Assembly (NCBI GenBank): GCA_002433235.1
Contig: DJHS01000136.1
Coordinates: 1-52,495, forward strand
Direction of reading: 5' to 3'
Length of the DNA: 52,495 nucleotides
Source: UBA6614 sp002433235
GTDB taxonomy: Bacteria > Verrucomicrobiota > Verrucomicrobiia > Limisphaerales > UBA1100
Under the pieces are notes generated by a model, which was not told the DNA's origin, searched no databases, and saw nothing but the letters and a program-made list of their open reading frames with translations. The position numbers were made by a program, and so were the translations under genes. Every line of letters begins with the position of its first letter. The stretch's first letter is position 1. Of this stretch, positions 10,936 to 19,456 are shown one piece after another.

Positions 10936-11502
10936 CTACTCCAGACCCCCCCGTTTCTTGATCGCCTTCATATCCAGCTTGCGAATGTATCGCTCCAGGT
11001 TCACGAACACCTTGTGGAACCCGTAACCGCCCTCCTTCATTTCGCGGATGGCTTCCGCCTTGGTCCAGCCCTGCACCGCGACTCGATAAATGGCGCACAT
11101 CGTTCCCGTCCGATCAGAACCATGCTGGCAATGCACGAGCACGGGCTGCCGTTTCGGATCCGTCACGATTTGGAGAAAGCGCACCACCTCCTTGTCCTCC
11201 GCATGCCAAGCCTTCATGTAAATGTGCTCATACCCCAGCCCCGTGTCGCCAATCTTCTTTCGGTCCGAATGAAACGACCGCAGATTGATCACTGTCCGGA
11301 TGCCCAGCTTCTTGAAGGCCACGAACCCCTCCGCCGACGGTTGCGCGCTGCGATACAACGCATCGCTCACCTTGTGGACATTGCCCGCGCCTTTCACCTC
11401 CAGCCTCTTGCCCCACCGCCGGTCACGCTCCGCCGCCCCGGCCCCAAGAGCCACGACCAGCAGTGTCAATCCAAGCGCTTGATAAAAATATTCCGAAACC
11501 AT
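10936..11502 (-). CDS. Exported Cys-based (dual-specificity/tyrosine) phosphatase
   Basis: 188 residues with an N-terminal hydrophobic signal (~8-23) ending near AGAAE. The P-loop HCQHGSDRTG (124-133) gives the CX5R signature with nucleophile C125 and R131. The region before it (INLRSF, HIYMKAWHAED) matches the general-acid region of DSP/PTP-like phosphatases. Presence of a signal peptide suggests it works outside the cytoplasm. The start overlaps the end of the DUF1080 gene by 37 nt, which is longer than the usual 4 nt, so a later start is possible. Substrate (phosphoprotein, phosphoinositide or inositol phosphate) is open. Confidence 0.88.
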   Translation of the reverse strand: MVSEYFYQALGLTLLVVALGAGAAERDRRWGKRLEVKGAGNVHKVSDALYRSAQPSAEGFVAFKKLGIRTVINLRSFHSDRKKIGDTGLGYEHIYMKAWHAEDKEVVRFLQIVTDPKRQPVLVHCQHGSDRTGTMCAIYRVAVQGWTKAEAIREMKEGGYGFHKVFVNLERYIRKLDMKAIKKRGGLE

Positions 11503-12116
11503 ACATTTTGCCCGTGATCCTGCAGCCCAATGTGCCCCTTGCGCGGAAGATCCTTCAGTGCCGTCCGGAACTTGTTCCGTGAACCGTCCGGGTTCTGGTT
11601 GCCCTTCACCCAGTGGTCCAGGTTGGCGCTGACCACTTCCTTGCCGTTCAGGATCACGTTCACCATCGGCCCCCGACAGCTAATGCGCATCTTGTTCCAT
11701 TCGCCCGCCGGCTTGGCCGCGTTCACCTTGGGCGCCATCGCGTCATACAGCGCGCCCATGTCATGCTTGCCCACTTTCGCCTTGCCCGCCGAGTCGAGCA
11801 CCTGGATTTCAAACCCGCCCTGCACAGCGTTCTTCGGATTAGTCCGAAAAAACACCCCACTATTGCAGCGCTTTGCCAGCTTCACCTCCAAGTCCAGAAT
11901 GAAGTCGCCAAAACTCTCCTCTGTCCAGACATAGCCGCCACCCGGTTTGCGCGCGAACACCCCATCTTTCTCCACCACCCAGCCGCCCGGCTTGGCCTTC
12001 CAGCCCTTGAGATCCTTGCCGTTGAACAGCTTCACAAAGCCCGGCGGCAACTGGTCCGCACACAAGGAACCCGCCGCCAACACGGCACACAAGATTACCC
12101 GGGAAAAAAGTTTCAT
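11466..12116 (-). CDS. DUF1080 (3-keto-disaccharide hydrolase family) secreted protein
   Basis: 216 residues with a cleavable signal peptide (hydrophobic ~6-19, ending SLCAD). The mature part shows the DUF1080 pattern: LFNGKDLKGW near the start, DFILDLEVKL, then SGVFFRT and EIQVLDS. The fold is a concanavalin-like jelly roll. Some members hydrolyse 3-keto-glycosides made by Gfo/Idh/MocA oxidoreductases, which would fit the exported Gfo/Idh/MocA gene about 1 kb upstream. The family is heavily expanded in Verrucomicrobia and Planctomycetes. The link to the neighbouring phosphatase is only positional. Confidence 0.88.
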   Translation of the reverse strand: MKLFSRVILCAVLAAGSLCADQLPPGFVKLFNGKDLKGWKAKPGGWVVEKDGVFARKPGGGYVWTEESFGDFILDLEVKLAKRCNSGVFFRTNPKNAVQGGFEIQVLDSAGKAKVGKHDMGALYDAMAPKVNAAKPAGEWNKMRISCRGPMVNVILNGKEVVSANLDHWVKGNQNPDGSRNKFRTALKDLPRKGHIGLQDHGQNVWFRNIFIKRLD

Positions 12117-12180
12117 ACGCGCGAACCATCCCCCGCCCTACTCCAATTGGCAACGCAAATTGCCACCGCACAAGGGCATT

Positions 12181-13191
12181 TCATTCAAATCTGCGCCGCC
12201 ATTCTCGGGATATTCGTGGCCGACGGTTCTCCCCATCCAGAGGCGTAATGATCACCGCCAGCCCGTTGTTGTCCGCGTGCTGCATTCCCTTTTCCATGCC
12301 AAGCACACTGATGGCCGTGGCTTGGCAATCCGTTTCCCGCGCCTTGACGGCAATGACTGTAACCATGACGCGATTCGTGAGCCCCACACCCGTACGCGGA
12401 TCCACAATGTGCGAATAGCGGTGCCCGCCAATTTCCACAAATTGAAACATATCACCCGACGTGGACACCGCGCAGTCGCTCAGGCGAAACGTCCGCTCAT
12501 AAAGGTTCCCCTGTTGGTCCAGCGTGGGGATTTTCACCGACCATCCATCCCTGCCCGGCGGCGGGCCACCGATGGCAAAATCTCCGCTGGCCGCGCAGAG
12601 GGCCCGATGGATTCCGTGCCGGCTCAGGACGGCCAGAGCCTCATCCGCTGCCCATCCCTTGGCAATACCACCGAGATCCAGGCGCATATTCGGCACCAAA
12701 CAAGTCACGTTGGGACCATTGGGATCGAGTTGTAGTTTTTTATGCCCGGCAACCCTGCCTGCCGCCTGCAACTCTTCGGCCACAGCCAAGCGCTTCTGGC
12801 GGCGGGATTCCCGCCAAAGCTGCGTGTATGGGCCGATCGTGATGTCAAAGGCACCATCTGTCTCGCGGGCCAGCATCTGGCCACGCTGAAGAATGCTGAA
12901 AAGCTCCAGGCTTGTTTTCACGGGTTGGCCGGCCGGTTGACCGGTCAACCGGCTAAGTTCGCTTTCGGGTTCGTAATCGCTGAAGATTCCATTGAGTACA
13001 TCAACACGCTCAAAGACTTCAGCAGCTGCCCGGCGCGCAACGGCTTCATCCGGCGCATAAAACTTGACGACAAAATCCGAACCCATCCGAGGCTGGGCAT
13101 AGTGAAACAGACGCCACCCGGATTCGGGGGGCGACGAAATGCAGCCCGACGAAAAGACAGCCGACAGTAAAATGACAAACCAAACAGCCAT
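12181..13191 (-). CDS. apbE: ApbE: FAD:protein FMN transferase lipoprotein
   Basis: 336 residues from the ATG at 13191. The longer reading frame to 13233 is rejected because its start lies directly after the T-tract of a terminator. From 13191 the N-terminus is a lipoprotein signal with lipobox FSSGC (Cys 17), and GGAG sits 3 nt upstream. Motifs: LDLGGIAKGWAADEAL and SGDFAIGG, then IVDPRTG and DCQATAISVLG, the metal/FAD-binding part. ApbE links FMN to a Thr of flavoproteins such as NqrB/C, RnfG or extracellular reductases. No such target is in the window, so its partner is elsewhere. Confidence 0.92.
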   Translation of the reverse strand: MAVWFVILLSAVFSSGCISSPPESGWRLFHYAQPRMGSDFVVKFYAPDEAVARRAAAEVFERVDVLNGIFSDYEPESELSRLTGQPAGQPVKTSLELFSILQRGQMLARETDGAFDITIGPYTQLWRESRRQKRLAVAEELQAAGRVAGHKKLQLDPNGPNVTCLVPNMRLDLGGIAKGWAADEALAVLSRHGIHRALCAASGDFAIGGPPPGRDGWSVKIPTLDQQGNLYERTFRLSDCAVSTSGDMFQFVEIGGHRYSHIVDPRTGVGLTNRVMVTVIAVKARETDCQATAISVLGMEKGMQHADNNGLAVIITPLDGENRRPRISREWRRRFE

Positions 13192-13233
13192 ATGCTCCGA
13201 CAACAGACCCCGGCCTTCAGGAAATCCAGACAT

Positions 13234-13264
13234 AAAAAAACGCCCGCGCTTCCACGCGGGCGTT
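13234..13264 (-). terminator. Rho-independent terminator of the Gfo/Idh/MocA gene
   Basis: A perfect 9-bp stem (ACGCCCGCG / CGCGGGCGT on the plus strand, 13240-13248 and 13255-13263) with a 6-nt loop. On the minus strand it is followed by seven T residues (13240-13234). It lies 11 nt after the stop of the oxidoreductase gene, so it ends that transcript and separates it from apbE. Confidence 0.93.
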
Positions 13265-13274
13265 CTGCAATGAG

Positions 13275-14636
13275 TTAAATCAGCTTTTTAAACCACTCGT
13301 TGTTTCCAGGAACAGCGATCGGGTAGGCACCGTTCTCATCCGGCTTGCTGGGGGGTGTCCCTGTCCAAGTACCGTTCTCATAACCAATGTCATCCGGCAT
13401 AAGAACAACCTTGCTGTTCAAGGCCTGATCCCACGTGATGCGCTTGCCGGTGTAGGTGGCCAAGCGACCCAAGACCGCGGTCATTGTGCTCTTCGCTCCG
13501 TACTCGGCCTCGTTGTGAGGCTTGTTGTTGCGAATGGCGTCAAACAAAACGTCGTGCTCAACTTGGTAGGCGTTCTTTGAGCGCTGGCCAAAGCGCCACT
13601 TCAACTCGCCCTTCAGGTCCACAAAGGCCTTGCCACCCACATTAGCCCGCCCCTTGGTTCCGGTCACGAATTCACTAACGCTGTTTTGACAGCCGCGAAT
13701 ATGACGGCATTGGCTGTAATTGCGTGAGCCGTCGGCGTATTCGAATTCCACAAAATGGTGGTCGAAAATCTCGCCATACTTCTTGTGCGTGCGCACCTCG
13801 CGCCCGCCCATGCCTGATGCCGCCACCGGATACTGGAAGCCCTTCACCCAATTGATGACATCCAAATTGTGAATGTGTTGCTCGCAGATGTGGTCGCCGC
13901 ACAGCCAAACGTAGTAATACCAGTTCCACATCTGGTATTCCATCTCGTTGGCCACCTGTTCGCGCGTCCGACGCGGATCCCACACACCGCCGCCGTTCCA
14001 GTAGCTGCGCATGCTGGTGATCTCACCCAGTTCACCATCCTGAAGGCGCTTCACCGTCTCCTGATAGCCGGCATCGTGGTGCCGTTGCAGGCCCACGCCA
14101 ACCTTCAGGTTCTTCTTCTTCGCTTCCTTGGCTGCTTCCAGAACGACCCGCACACCATGCGCATCAGTCGCCACGGGCTTTTCCATGAAGACGTGTTTGC
14201 CCTGCTTCACGGCCTCGGCAAACATGTAGGGACGAAAGCCCGGGGGCGTTGTGAGAATCACCACGTCGGCCAGTTCGATCGCCTTCTTGTAGGCATCGGG
14301 GCCAACGAACTTCTGTGCCTCGCCCACCTCAACGCGTTCCTTCTGATTTCTGAACTGGGCCGAGATGTTGTTGAGACTGCCGTCCAACCGCTCGCGAAAG
14401 GCATCAGCCATGGCCACCAGTTTCACGGGGCCCTCGGTGGAAAGCGCCTGTTTTGCCGCGCCCGTGCCACGGCCGCCGCAGCCCACCAGAGCAACACTCA
14501 CTGTGTCATTGTCCGCTGCGTGCGCCACTCGCTCGATGGGCAGTTGGCTGAGCACCGCGCCCGCAGCCGCGGCCTTGCCGGATTGCTCCAGAAAGGAACG
14601 GCGGTTAAAGGGGTTTTTGGGATTATCTTTTTTCAT
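13275..14636 (-). CDS. Tat-exported Gfo/Idh/MocA family oxidoreductase
   Basis: 453 residues. The N-terminus is a twin-arginine signal (NRRSFLEQSG, ~12-21) with an Ala-rich hydrophobic stretch ending near VAHAAD. A Rossmann fold follows with VALVGCGGRGTGAA and the family's EKPVATDAHG motif containing the conserved lysine. These enzymes oxidise or reduce sugars or cyclitols with NAD(P); Tat export implies folding with cofactor inside and action in the periplasm. It has its own terminator. The DUF1080 gene about 1.2 kb downstream may act on its 3-keto product (inference). Confidence 0.93.
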   Translation of the reverse strand: MKKDNPKNPFNRRSFLEQSGKAAAAGAVLSQLPIERVAHAADNDTVSVALVGCGGRGTGAAKQALSTEGPVKLVAMADAFRERLDGSLNNISAQFRNQKERVEVGEAQKFVGPDAYKKAIELADVVILTTPPGFRPYMFAEAVKQGKHVFMEKPVATDAHGVRVVLEAAKEAKKKNLKVGVGLQRHHDAGYQETVKRLQDGELGEITSMRSYWNGGGVWDPRRTREQVANEMEYQMWNWYYYVWLCGDHICEQHIHNLDVINWVKGFQYPVAASGMGGREVRTHKKYGEIFDHHFVEFEYADGSRNYSQCRHIRGCQNSVSEFVTGTKGRANVGGKAFVDLKGELKWRFGQRSKNAYQVEHDVLFDAIRNNKPHNEAEYGAKSTMTAVLGRLATYTGKRITWDQALNSKVVLMPDDIGYENGTWTGTPPSKPDENGAYPIAVPGNNEWFKKLI

Positions 14637-14716
14637 GACAATAAAATAGGTTCTCGATTTGTCGCCGGTGGAGAAACTCTAGCGGGATTCTCCGGGCTGT
14701 CCATCCAATTTAGGGG

Positions 14717-16189
14717 CTATTTCTTTTCGTTGGGCTTGGCGGCCACCTTTTCCACGGGCCGACCAATGTTCCAAATTTCCCGCATCTGTCCTTTCGTCGG
14801 CAGTGTCAGGGGGCGCACAATCCGGAATCCCACAAACCGCGCATCCGTGTGGTACCAGATACTCTTGGGCAACTGCGGGTCCTGCATCTTCCAGTCCGGA
14901 TGCGAGGACACGCGGACGGCGCTGCGCAGGTCCTCGAATTTCATGAACGGGTCGTACGAGCCGCCACGCACCACGCGCGGGTAAAGCTTTACCGGCTTTA
15001 CCCACGGATCCACCAACACACCCTTGGCCGGCTGGTAGGGCGCGTATGCATCCAACACCCACTCCGCCACGTTGCCGTGCATGTCGTAAAAGCCCCACGG
15101 GTTCGGTTTCTTGGAACCCACCTTCTGGTACTTGGGCGTAAAGTTGATGGGGTCCATGCTGTTATTCTTGTGCCACGCAAACTGGCTGATTTCCCCCGTG
15201 CCATCGCCCCACGAAAAAGCCGTCTCTGTTCCCGCCCTGCAGACATACTCCCACTCCGCCTCGGTGGGCAGCCGATAAAAAACCCCCGTCTTTGCAGTCA
15301 GCCACTCACAGTATTTCAGGGCTGCGTGATGCGTCATGCAGATGGCCGGATGCGACCCCGTACCCATGCCAAAGTCCATGTTCACATAGGGCTTGGTCGG
15401 CGTTGACACCGAGGCGAGATAGTACTCGTCCGTCTCGGAAATCAGATCCTTTGTCGTCTCCTCCCGGTCATAATACATGAATTTATGGTATTCATCCCAG
15501 GTCACCTCATGCTTGCCCATCCAGAAGGGCGACACCTTCACCATCCGCTGCGGTCCTTCATCCTTTCGTCGGCCCTTCTCCCCCTCGGGGCTGCCCATCT
15601 TGAAAATGCCCCCTTTCACCGGCAACATTTCGAAGGACACCAGCGTCCCTGCCAGCTCCTGCTTGTAGGACTTCATCTCGGCCTCCTTTACCGGCTTGTG
15701 GCCAGCCATGATCTTACGATGAATGGCATCCACTATCTTGCCTTCGTCCTCCTCCTTCACCGCCTTCTTGCGAGGCTTTAATTCCAGATCTTTTGGCCAA
15801 TAGGCCCCCTCCTCAATCCACAGTTTCACCAGCGCAATCTCCTCCTTGGTGGGGCGCTGCTCCTTATTTGCCGGTGGCATGATCAACTCGTCATCCTTGG
15901 GCAGGGTCATCAATTCATAAATCGTGCTTTCCGCCGGTTTACCTGGCGTCACTCCTGTTCCCTCGCGGCCTCCCTCAAATGCAAGTTCCTGAACATCCAT
16001 CCGGAATTTGCCCCCGTGCTCCTTGGCAAAACCCTCCCGATGACAACCCACACAGTTGTACTCCAGGATCGGCTGAATCTGCTTCACGAAATCCACCTTG
16101 CCCGCCCCTGCCTTCTCAGCCGCAACAACAGCCACCGCCAGCAGAACTCCGGACATAAAACCGAAAAAACGCATAAACATGGTCGGCAT
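14717..16189 (-). CDS. Cytochrome c (PSCyt1-like) fused to formylglycine-enzyme-like SUMF1 domain
   Basis: 490 residues from the ATG at 16189, chosen because AAGGAGG lies ~11 nt upstream and a signal peptide (MFMRFFGFMSGVLLAVAVVAA) follows. The reading frame runs on to 16690, but that part is only a shadow of the ACT and hdc genes. Residues ~31-135 hold a planctomycete-type cytochrome c domain with CVGCH (46-50) and distal methionine region LIMPPANKEQ. Residues ~186-480 are a SUMF1/FGE-like fold (MGKHEVTWDEY, DMHGNVAEW, GFRIVRP). The cysteines used by true formylglycine-generating enzymes are absent: the canonical NVWEWC is NVAEWV and the C-terminal Cys site has none. It is therefore probably a binding or structural module. 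Likely periplasmic. Confidence 0.87.
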   Translation of the reverse strand: MPTMFMRFFGFMSGVLLAVAVVAAEKAGAGKVDFVKQIQPILEYNCVGCHREGFAKEHGGKFRMDVQELAFEGGREGTGVTPGKPAESTIYELMTLPKDDELIMPPANKEQRPTKEEIALVKLWIEEGAYWPKDLELKPRKKAVKEEDEGKIVDAIHRKIMAGHKPVKEAEMKSYKQELAGTLVSFEMLPVKGGIFKMGSPEGEKGRRKDEGPQRMVKVSPFWMGKHEVTWDEYHKFMYYDREETTKDLISETDEYYLASVSTPTKPYVNMDFGMGTGSHPAICMTHHAALKYCEWLTAKTGVFYRLPTEAEWEYVCRAGTETAFSWGDGTGEISQFAWHKNNSMDPINFTPKYQKVGSKKPNPWGFYDMHGNVAEWVLDAYAPYQPAKGVLVDPWVKPVKLYPRVVRGGSYDPFMKFEDLRSAVRVSSHPDWKMQDPQLPKSIWYHTDARFVGFRIVRPLTLPTKGQMREIWNIGRPVEKVAAKPNEKK

Positions 16190-16200
16190 AATGAAACGAA

Positions 16201-16207
16201 CCTCCTT
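16201..16207 (-). promoter_or_regulatory. Strong Shine-Dalgarno site of the cytochrome-SUMF1 gene
   Basis: The minus strand reads AAGGAGG here, ~11 nt before the ATG at 16189. It decides the start against the much longer open frame. Confidence 0.75.
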
Positions 16208-16248
16208 CCAAAAGTCAATCACCGGGACATTCCCCCGCGTCATGGCCG

Positions 16249-16644
16249 TTATTCCACAATCAATGAATCCTTCAACAATTTGCGCGCCGCCTCCACTTGA
16301 TCCGTACTGATGGCAATGATCCCCCAGCCCTGTGACCGGCGGATGATGCGAATGCTGCGCACCGGGATATCCGCCTCCTTGAAATCCATCGCCACCTTGG
16401 CCAAGGCACCCGGCTCGTCCTCCAGTCGAACCAGTAGCGCATCCTCCGTCACCGCCGGATAACCCGCATCCCGCAATACCATTAGCGCGCGGTTGTACTG
16501 GTCCACTGTCATCAGCAACACATCCGCGCCCTCCACCTCCAACGCGTTCAGTGTCTCGATATTGATCTCTTCCCGCGCGAGAAGCGCCGCGATGTCCGCC
16601 GTCAAGCCGCGCCGGCTTTCCGTCACGATGGTAATTTGCTTCAT
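16249..16644 (-). CDS. Double ACT-domain protein
   Basis: 131 residues made of two ACT domains in tandem: residues ~1-68 (TIVTESRRGLTADIAALLA) and ~70-131 (VRLEDEPGALAKVAMDFKEADI, cited here as two parts: VRLEDEPGALA and KVAMDFKEADI). No other domain is present. ACT domains bind amino acids and usually act as allosteric sensors. The start overlaps the stop of hdc by 4 nt (ATGA), so the two are translated together. A natural inference is that it senses histidine or another amino acid and modulates the decarboxylase, but it may be a stand-alone sensor. Confidence 0.9.
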   Translation of the reverse strand: MKQITIVTESRRGLTADIAALLAREEINIETLNALEVEGADVLLMTVDQYNRALMVLRDAGYPAVTEDALLVRLEDEPGALAKVAMDFKEADIPVRSIRIIRRSQGWGIIAISTDQVEAARKLLKDSLIVE

Positions 16645-17792
16645 GCGGCCTCCTTTCGTGCCGCCATGATGTCCACCGCCAAGGCGTCAATTTTTCCCCG
16701 AGTAATCTGCGGCATCACAACCACGTGTCCGCAATCGTCCTGCACGGCGATTTGCCATTTTTGCAACACCTCCTCTGACGGCCTTGGAATGACCACCGTG
16801 ACTGCATGCGGATTCCGCCACGCCTCCAACCCAATGCCGCGAAACCGCCGCACCGCATAATCCGCGCGCTCCAGACAACCCGCCACCATCCGCGCAAAAC
16901 CCTCGCGGCCATGCCGCCGAATTGCCTGCCATAACATCAGCGGCGTAATCCCATTGCGCGACCCGGTGATGGTTGTATCCAGCGTCCCCACGTACTCGAT
17001 GCTCCGGGCAATGCGATCCACCGCGCCCTTGCGCGCCAGCGCGATGCCACACGGCATTGGAGCCCCGATGAATTTGTGGCCACTGATGGACAGGCTGTCG
17101 ATGCCCGCACGGAAGTCAAACACCGGCGCATCCTCAATAAACGGCAGGGTCATCCCACACAAGGCTGCGTCACAATGGATGTAGTGCGCTGGAATCGCCA
17201 GCTCCCTCAAGATGCCCTGAATGCGTCCCACGTCATCGTGCCCTTCCCGCATGGTGGTGCCAATGTTCGCGAAAATAATGGGGGGCATCTCCCGATGGAT
17301 TCGCAGTGTCTCGCGCAAGTCCGCATAATCCATCTCTCCATTTGACTGCGAACGGATCATGATGTGCGGCATGCGAAGCAGGCGGAGATTTTTGCTCACA
17401 CTGTAATGTGTGTCCTGGCTGTAATAAACCATTCCCTCAGGATGAAGCTCCCGCGCCAGATAAAGACCATACAGGTTGCCCTCTGTCCCCCCGTTGGTCA
17501 CGTAGCCCCACCAGTCCTTCTCTGGCGCATGCATCAACTCCGCAAACCACGCCAACACCTCCCGTTCAAATTCACGCGTGTGCAGATGGTATGTGCAGGG
17601 GTTAAAGGGATCGCCGACGTTGTTGACCGGAAGGGAAAGAAAACGGTACAGTCCCGAGTAATCGAATCGCCCCGTGCAGGGGTATCCCACAAACGTCTCA
17701 CGCTGGGCGCGCAATTCCCCCAGCAGCAAGTCCAGCCGCGCCTCATCCGGCGCGGACAACCCGGACGCAGGCTTATTATCGGGCAGCTTCAA
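16641..17792 (-). CDS. hdc: Histidine decarboxylase (PLP-dependent)
   Basis: 383 residues. Group II PLP decarboxylase with YVTNGGTEGNLYG (~98-110), DTHYSVSKN, FANIGTT, D208 in HCDAAL and the PLP lysine K240 in SGHKFIGAPMPCG. Long stretches resemble the Morganella-type PLP histidine decarboxylase from memory (for example ITGSRNG and PLMLWQAIR), so histamine plus CO2 from histidine is the best call; serine or aspartate decarboxylase is the alternative. The start codon is a TTG; no in-frame ATG lies nearby upstream. Histamine production is unexpected in a probably free-living verrucomicrobium. It could serve acid tolerance or supply a histamine-containing siderophore; no biosynthetic cluster is visible. 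Confidence 0.88.
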   Translation of the reverse strand: MKLPDNKPASGLSAPDEARLDLLLGELRAQRETFVGYPCTGRFDYSGLYRFLSLPVNNVGDPFNPCTYHLHTREFEREVLAWFAELMHAPEKDWWGYVTNGGTEGNLYGLYLARELHPEGMVYYSQDTHYSVSKNLRLLRMPHIMIRSQSNGEMDYADLRETLRIHREMPPIIFANIGTTMREGHDDVGRIQGILRELAIPAHYIHCDAALCGMTLPFIEDAPVFDFRAGIDSLSISGHKFIGAPMPCGIALARKGAVDRIARSIEYVGTLDTTITGSRNGITPLMLWQAIRRHGREGFARMVAGCLERADYAVRRFRGIGLEAWRNPHAVTVVIPRPSEEVLQKWQIAVQDDCGHVVVMPQITRGKIDALAVDIMAARKEAA

Positions 17793-17834
17793 GCCCCATA
17801 ATATACCTCATCACGGCCCGGACAGCAAACGCAC

Positions 17835-18119
17835 CTAGTTGGTGCGCCGCTTCAAAATGACCGTGTAATTCGTCGAGGTCGGCTGGAAATGGAACGGCTC
17901 CCAACCCTCTGCGCCCAGCTTGCTGTTCTTGAACTTGGAGTAGTCGATACCCCGAACCTCCCACTGGGGTTTCTTGATGGCGTTGAGGATTTGATCCAGT
18001 TGAGCCTGGTCCAGCTTCACCGTTTGCGAGCCTCCGCCACCACCTCCGCCTGCCTGCGAGCAGGCGACAATCAGGCCCGCCGACAGCGCACCAAGCAGGA
18101 ATGTCTGAATTCGATTCAT
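17835..18119 (-). CDS. Small lipoprotein of unknown function
   Basis: 94 residues from the ATG at 18119. The frame is open further upstream, but that part runs through the tRNA-Pro gene and is not coding. The N-terminus is a lipoprotein signal with lipobox LIVAC (Cys 20), followed by a run of seven glycines acting as a linker, then a ~65-residue domain rich in charged residues. I do not recognise a family. Confidence 0.72.
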   Translation of the reverse strand: MNRIQTFLLGALSAGLIVACSQAGGGGGGGSQTVKLDQAQLDQILNAIKKPQWEVRGIDYSKFKNSKLGAEGWEPFHFQPTSTNYTVILKRRTN

Positions 18120-18187
18120 AACGGCCGAAATATGCCGCCGAATTGCCCCCTGCCCAATCAAAAAATATTCCGCGAATAAAATTGAAA

Positions 18188-18265
18188 TGGTCGGGCCGGG
18201 GAGATTTGAACTCCCGACCTTCGCACCCCCAGTGCGACGCGCTAACCAGGCTGCGCTACGGCCCG
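18188..18265 (-). tRNA. tRNA-Pro (anticodon GGG)
   Basis: 78 nt including an encoded CCA. Acceptor stem CGGGCCG/CGGCCCG pairs over 7 bp, followed by U8-A9; D stem GCGC/GCGC; anticodon stem TCGCA/TGCGA with loop CTGGGGG giving anticodon GGG; T stem GGGAG/CTCCC with loop TTCAAAT; discriminator A. It reads CCC proline codons. It sits between the receiver-PP2C gene and the small lipoprotein, on the same strand as both. Confidence 0.97.
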
Positions 18266-18301
18266 ACAGAAAGGCGCAGTGTACATCAGGCTCGCCGCGG
18301 A

Positions 18302-19456
18302 TCAATCCTTTTCGAGCGCCTTCAGGATGATCGTCGTATAATCATCCGGCTGGTCATGCCCCGCAATGTGCACACGGGCCGCCCGGTGCAACTCATCCAC
18401 CAACTCCTTCGCCGGCCGCCCCTGGTTGTCGCGCAGCAAATCCAGCACCCGCTCCCCGCCAAACAACTCTTGGTCCGGTGAAAGCGATTCCTCCACCCCG
18501 TCCGTCATCAACGCCAGCAAATCCCCCGGCTCCAGTTGCATTGGCTCGCTCGCCTCATAATGAGCGTCCGGTCGCATCCCCAGCGGAATGCCCGTCCGCC
18601 TCAACTCCCGCTTCACCTCCCCCCGCGCATCCAGCCAGGGACAAGCCGCGTGGCCCGCGCTAGCGTAACGCAGTTCCCCCGTGTCCGGCCGCAACTGCAC
18701 CATGATCAATGTCACATACCGCTCCTCGTCAATGTCTCCCGCAAGCACCCGGTTGGCCCGCGTCAGGATGTCGCCAATGTCCTCCAAGTGCAGCGCCAGA
18801 ATCCGCAGGTATGCCCGCGTCTCCGCCATCAAGAGCGCCGGCCCAATCCCGTGCCCGGTCACATCTCCTACTACCAAGGCCAGCGATCCATCTTGCATGC
18901 GGATGTAGTCAAAATAATCCCCACCCGTCTCCTCAGCCGGATGCGAGACCCCCGCCAATTCGTATCCCGGCAAATGCGGCGACTCCGCTGGAAACAACCG
19001 GTGCTGAATATCGTGCGCGATTCGCATCTGCTCCGCTGCCGCGCGCAGGCTGGCCTCCGCGTCTCGATGCGCCGCACGGTCCCGCGCCTCCCGCACTTCT
19101 CGCTCCACAGCCGGTACCAGACGCGCCAGGTTTCCTTTCATCAGGTAATCATGCGCGCCATCCTTCATGATGCGCACGGCCGTCTCCTCGCCAATGCCTC
19201 CGGAAATCACAATGAACGGCAGATCCCGCCCGCTCTCCTTTAACAGTCGGAGCGCCTCCGGCGCATCGAAATCCGGCAGATTGTAATCCGCAAGCACCAC
19301 GTCAAACTGCCCCGTTTCCAGCGCGTCGTTCATCTCGGCTGCCGTCTCCACCCGCCGTGCCGCCACCTCGTAGCCACCGGATTTTAAAAGCCCCTCCAAC
19401 ACCTTCGCATCCAGCTTGGAGTCCTCGACAATCAACACATTGAGCTGGCTACTCAT
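18302..19456 (-). CDS. Response regulator with PP2C/SpoIIE-type phosphatase output
   Basis: 384 residues from the ATG at 19456 (AGGAGAG is 2-8 nt upstream, and the start overlaps the trpC stop by 4 nt as ATGA). Residues 1-~125 are a receiver domain with acceptor Asp57 (VLADYNL), acidic pair ED at 11-12 and DYLMKG near its end. A short helical linker leads to an RsbU/SpoIIE phosphatase domain with metal-binding GGDYFD, VGDVTGHG, DGVEES and DDYTT. Such proteins dephosphorylate anti-sigma-factor antagonists when the receiver is phosphorylated (partner switching). No kinase or anti-sigma factor is adjacent. Confidence 0.93.
   Translation of the reverse strand: MSSQLNVLIVEDSKLDAKVLEGLLKSGGYEVAARRVETAAEMNDALETGQFDVVLADYNLPDFDAPEALRLLKESGRDLPFIVISGGIGEETAVRIMKDGAHDYLMKGNLARLVPAVEREVREARDRAAHRDAEASLRAAAEQMRIAHDIQHRLFPAESPHLPGYELAGVSHPAEETGGDYFDYIRMQDGSLALVVGDVTGHGIGPALLMAETRAYLRILALHLEDIGDILTRANRVLAGDIDEERYVTLIMVQLRPDTGELRYASAGHAACPWLDARGEVKRELRRTGIPLGMRPDAHYEASEPMQLEPGDLLALMTDGVEESLSPDQELFGGERVLDLLRDNQGRPAKELVDELHRAARVHIAGHDQPDDYTTIILKALEKD

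Noticed and set aside
14717..15640. SUMF1 part as an active formylglycine-generating enzyme
   Set aside because: The conserved cysteines are missing and no sulfatase is nearby.
16190..16690. N-terminal extension of the cytochrome-SUMF1 frame
   Set aside because: It lies wholly over the ACT gene and hdc in another frame; a Gly-rich, low-quality protein sequence. The real start with strong SD is at 16189.
18120..18305. Upstream part of the small lipoprotein's open frame
   Set aside because: It runs through the tRNA-Pro gene; the lipoprotein signal starts at 18119.
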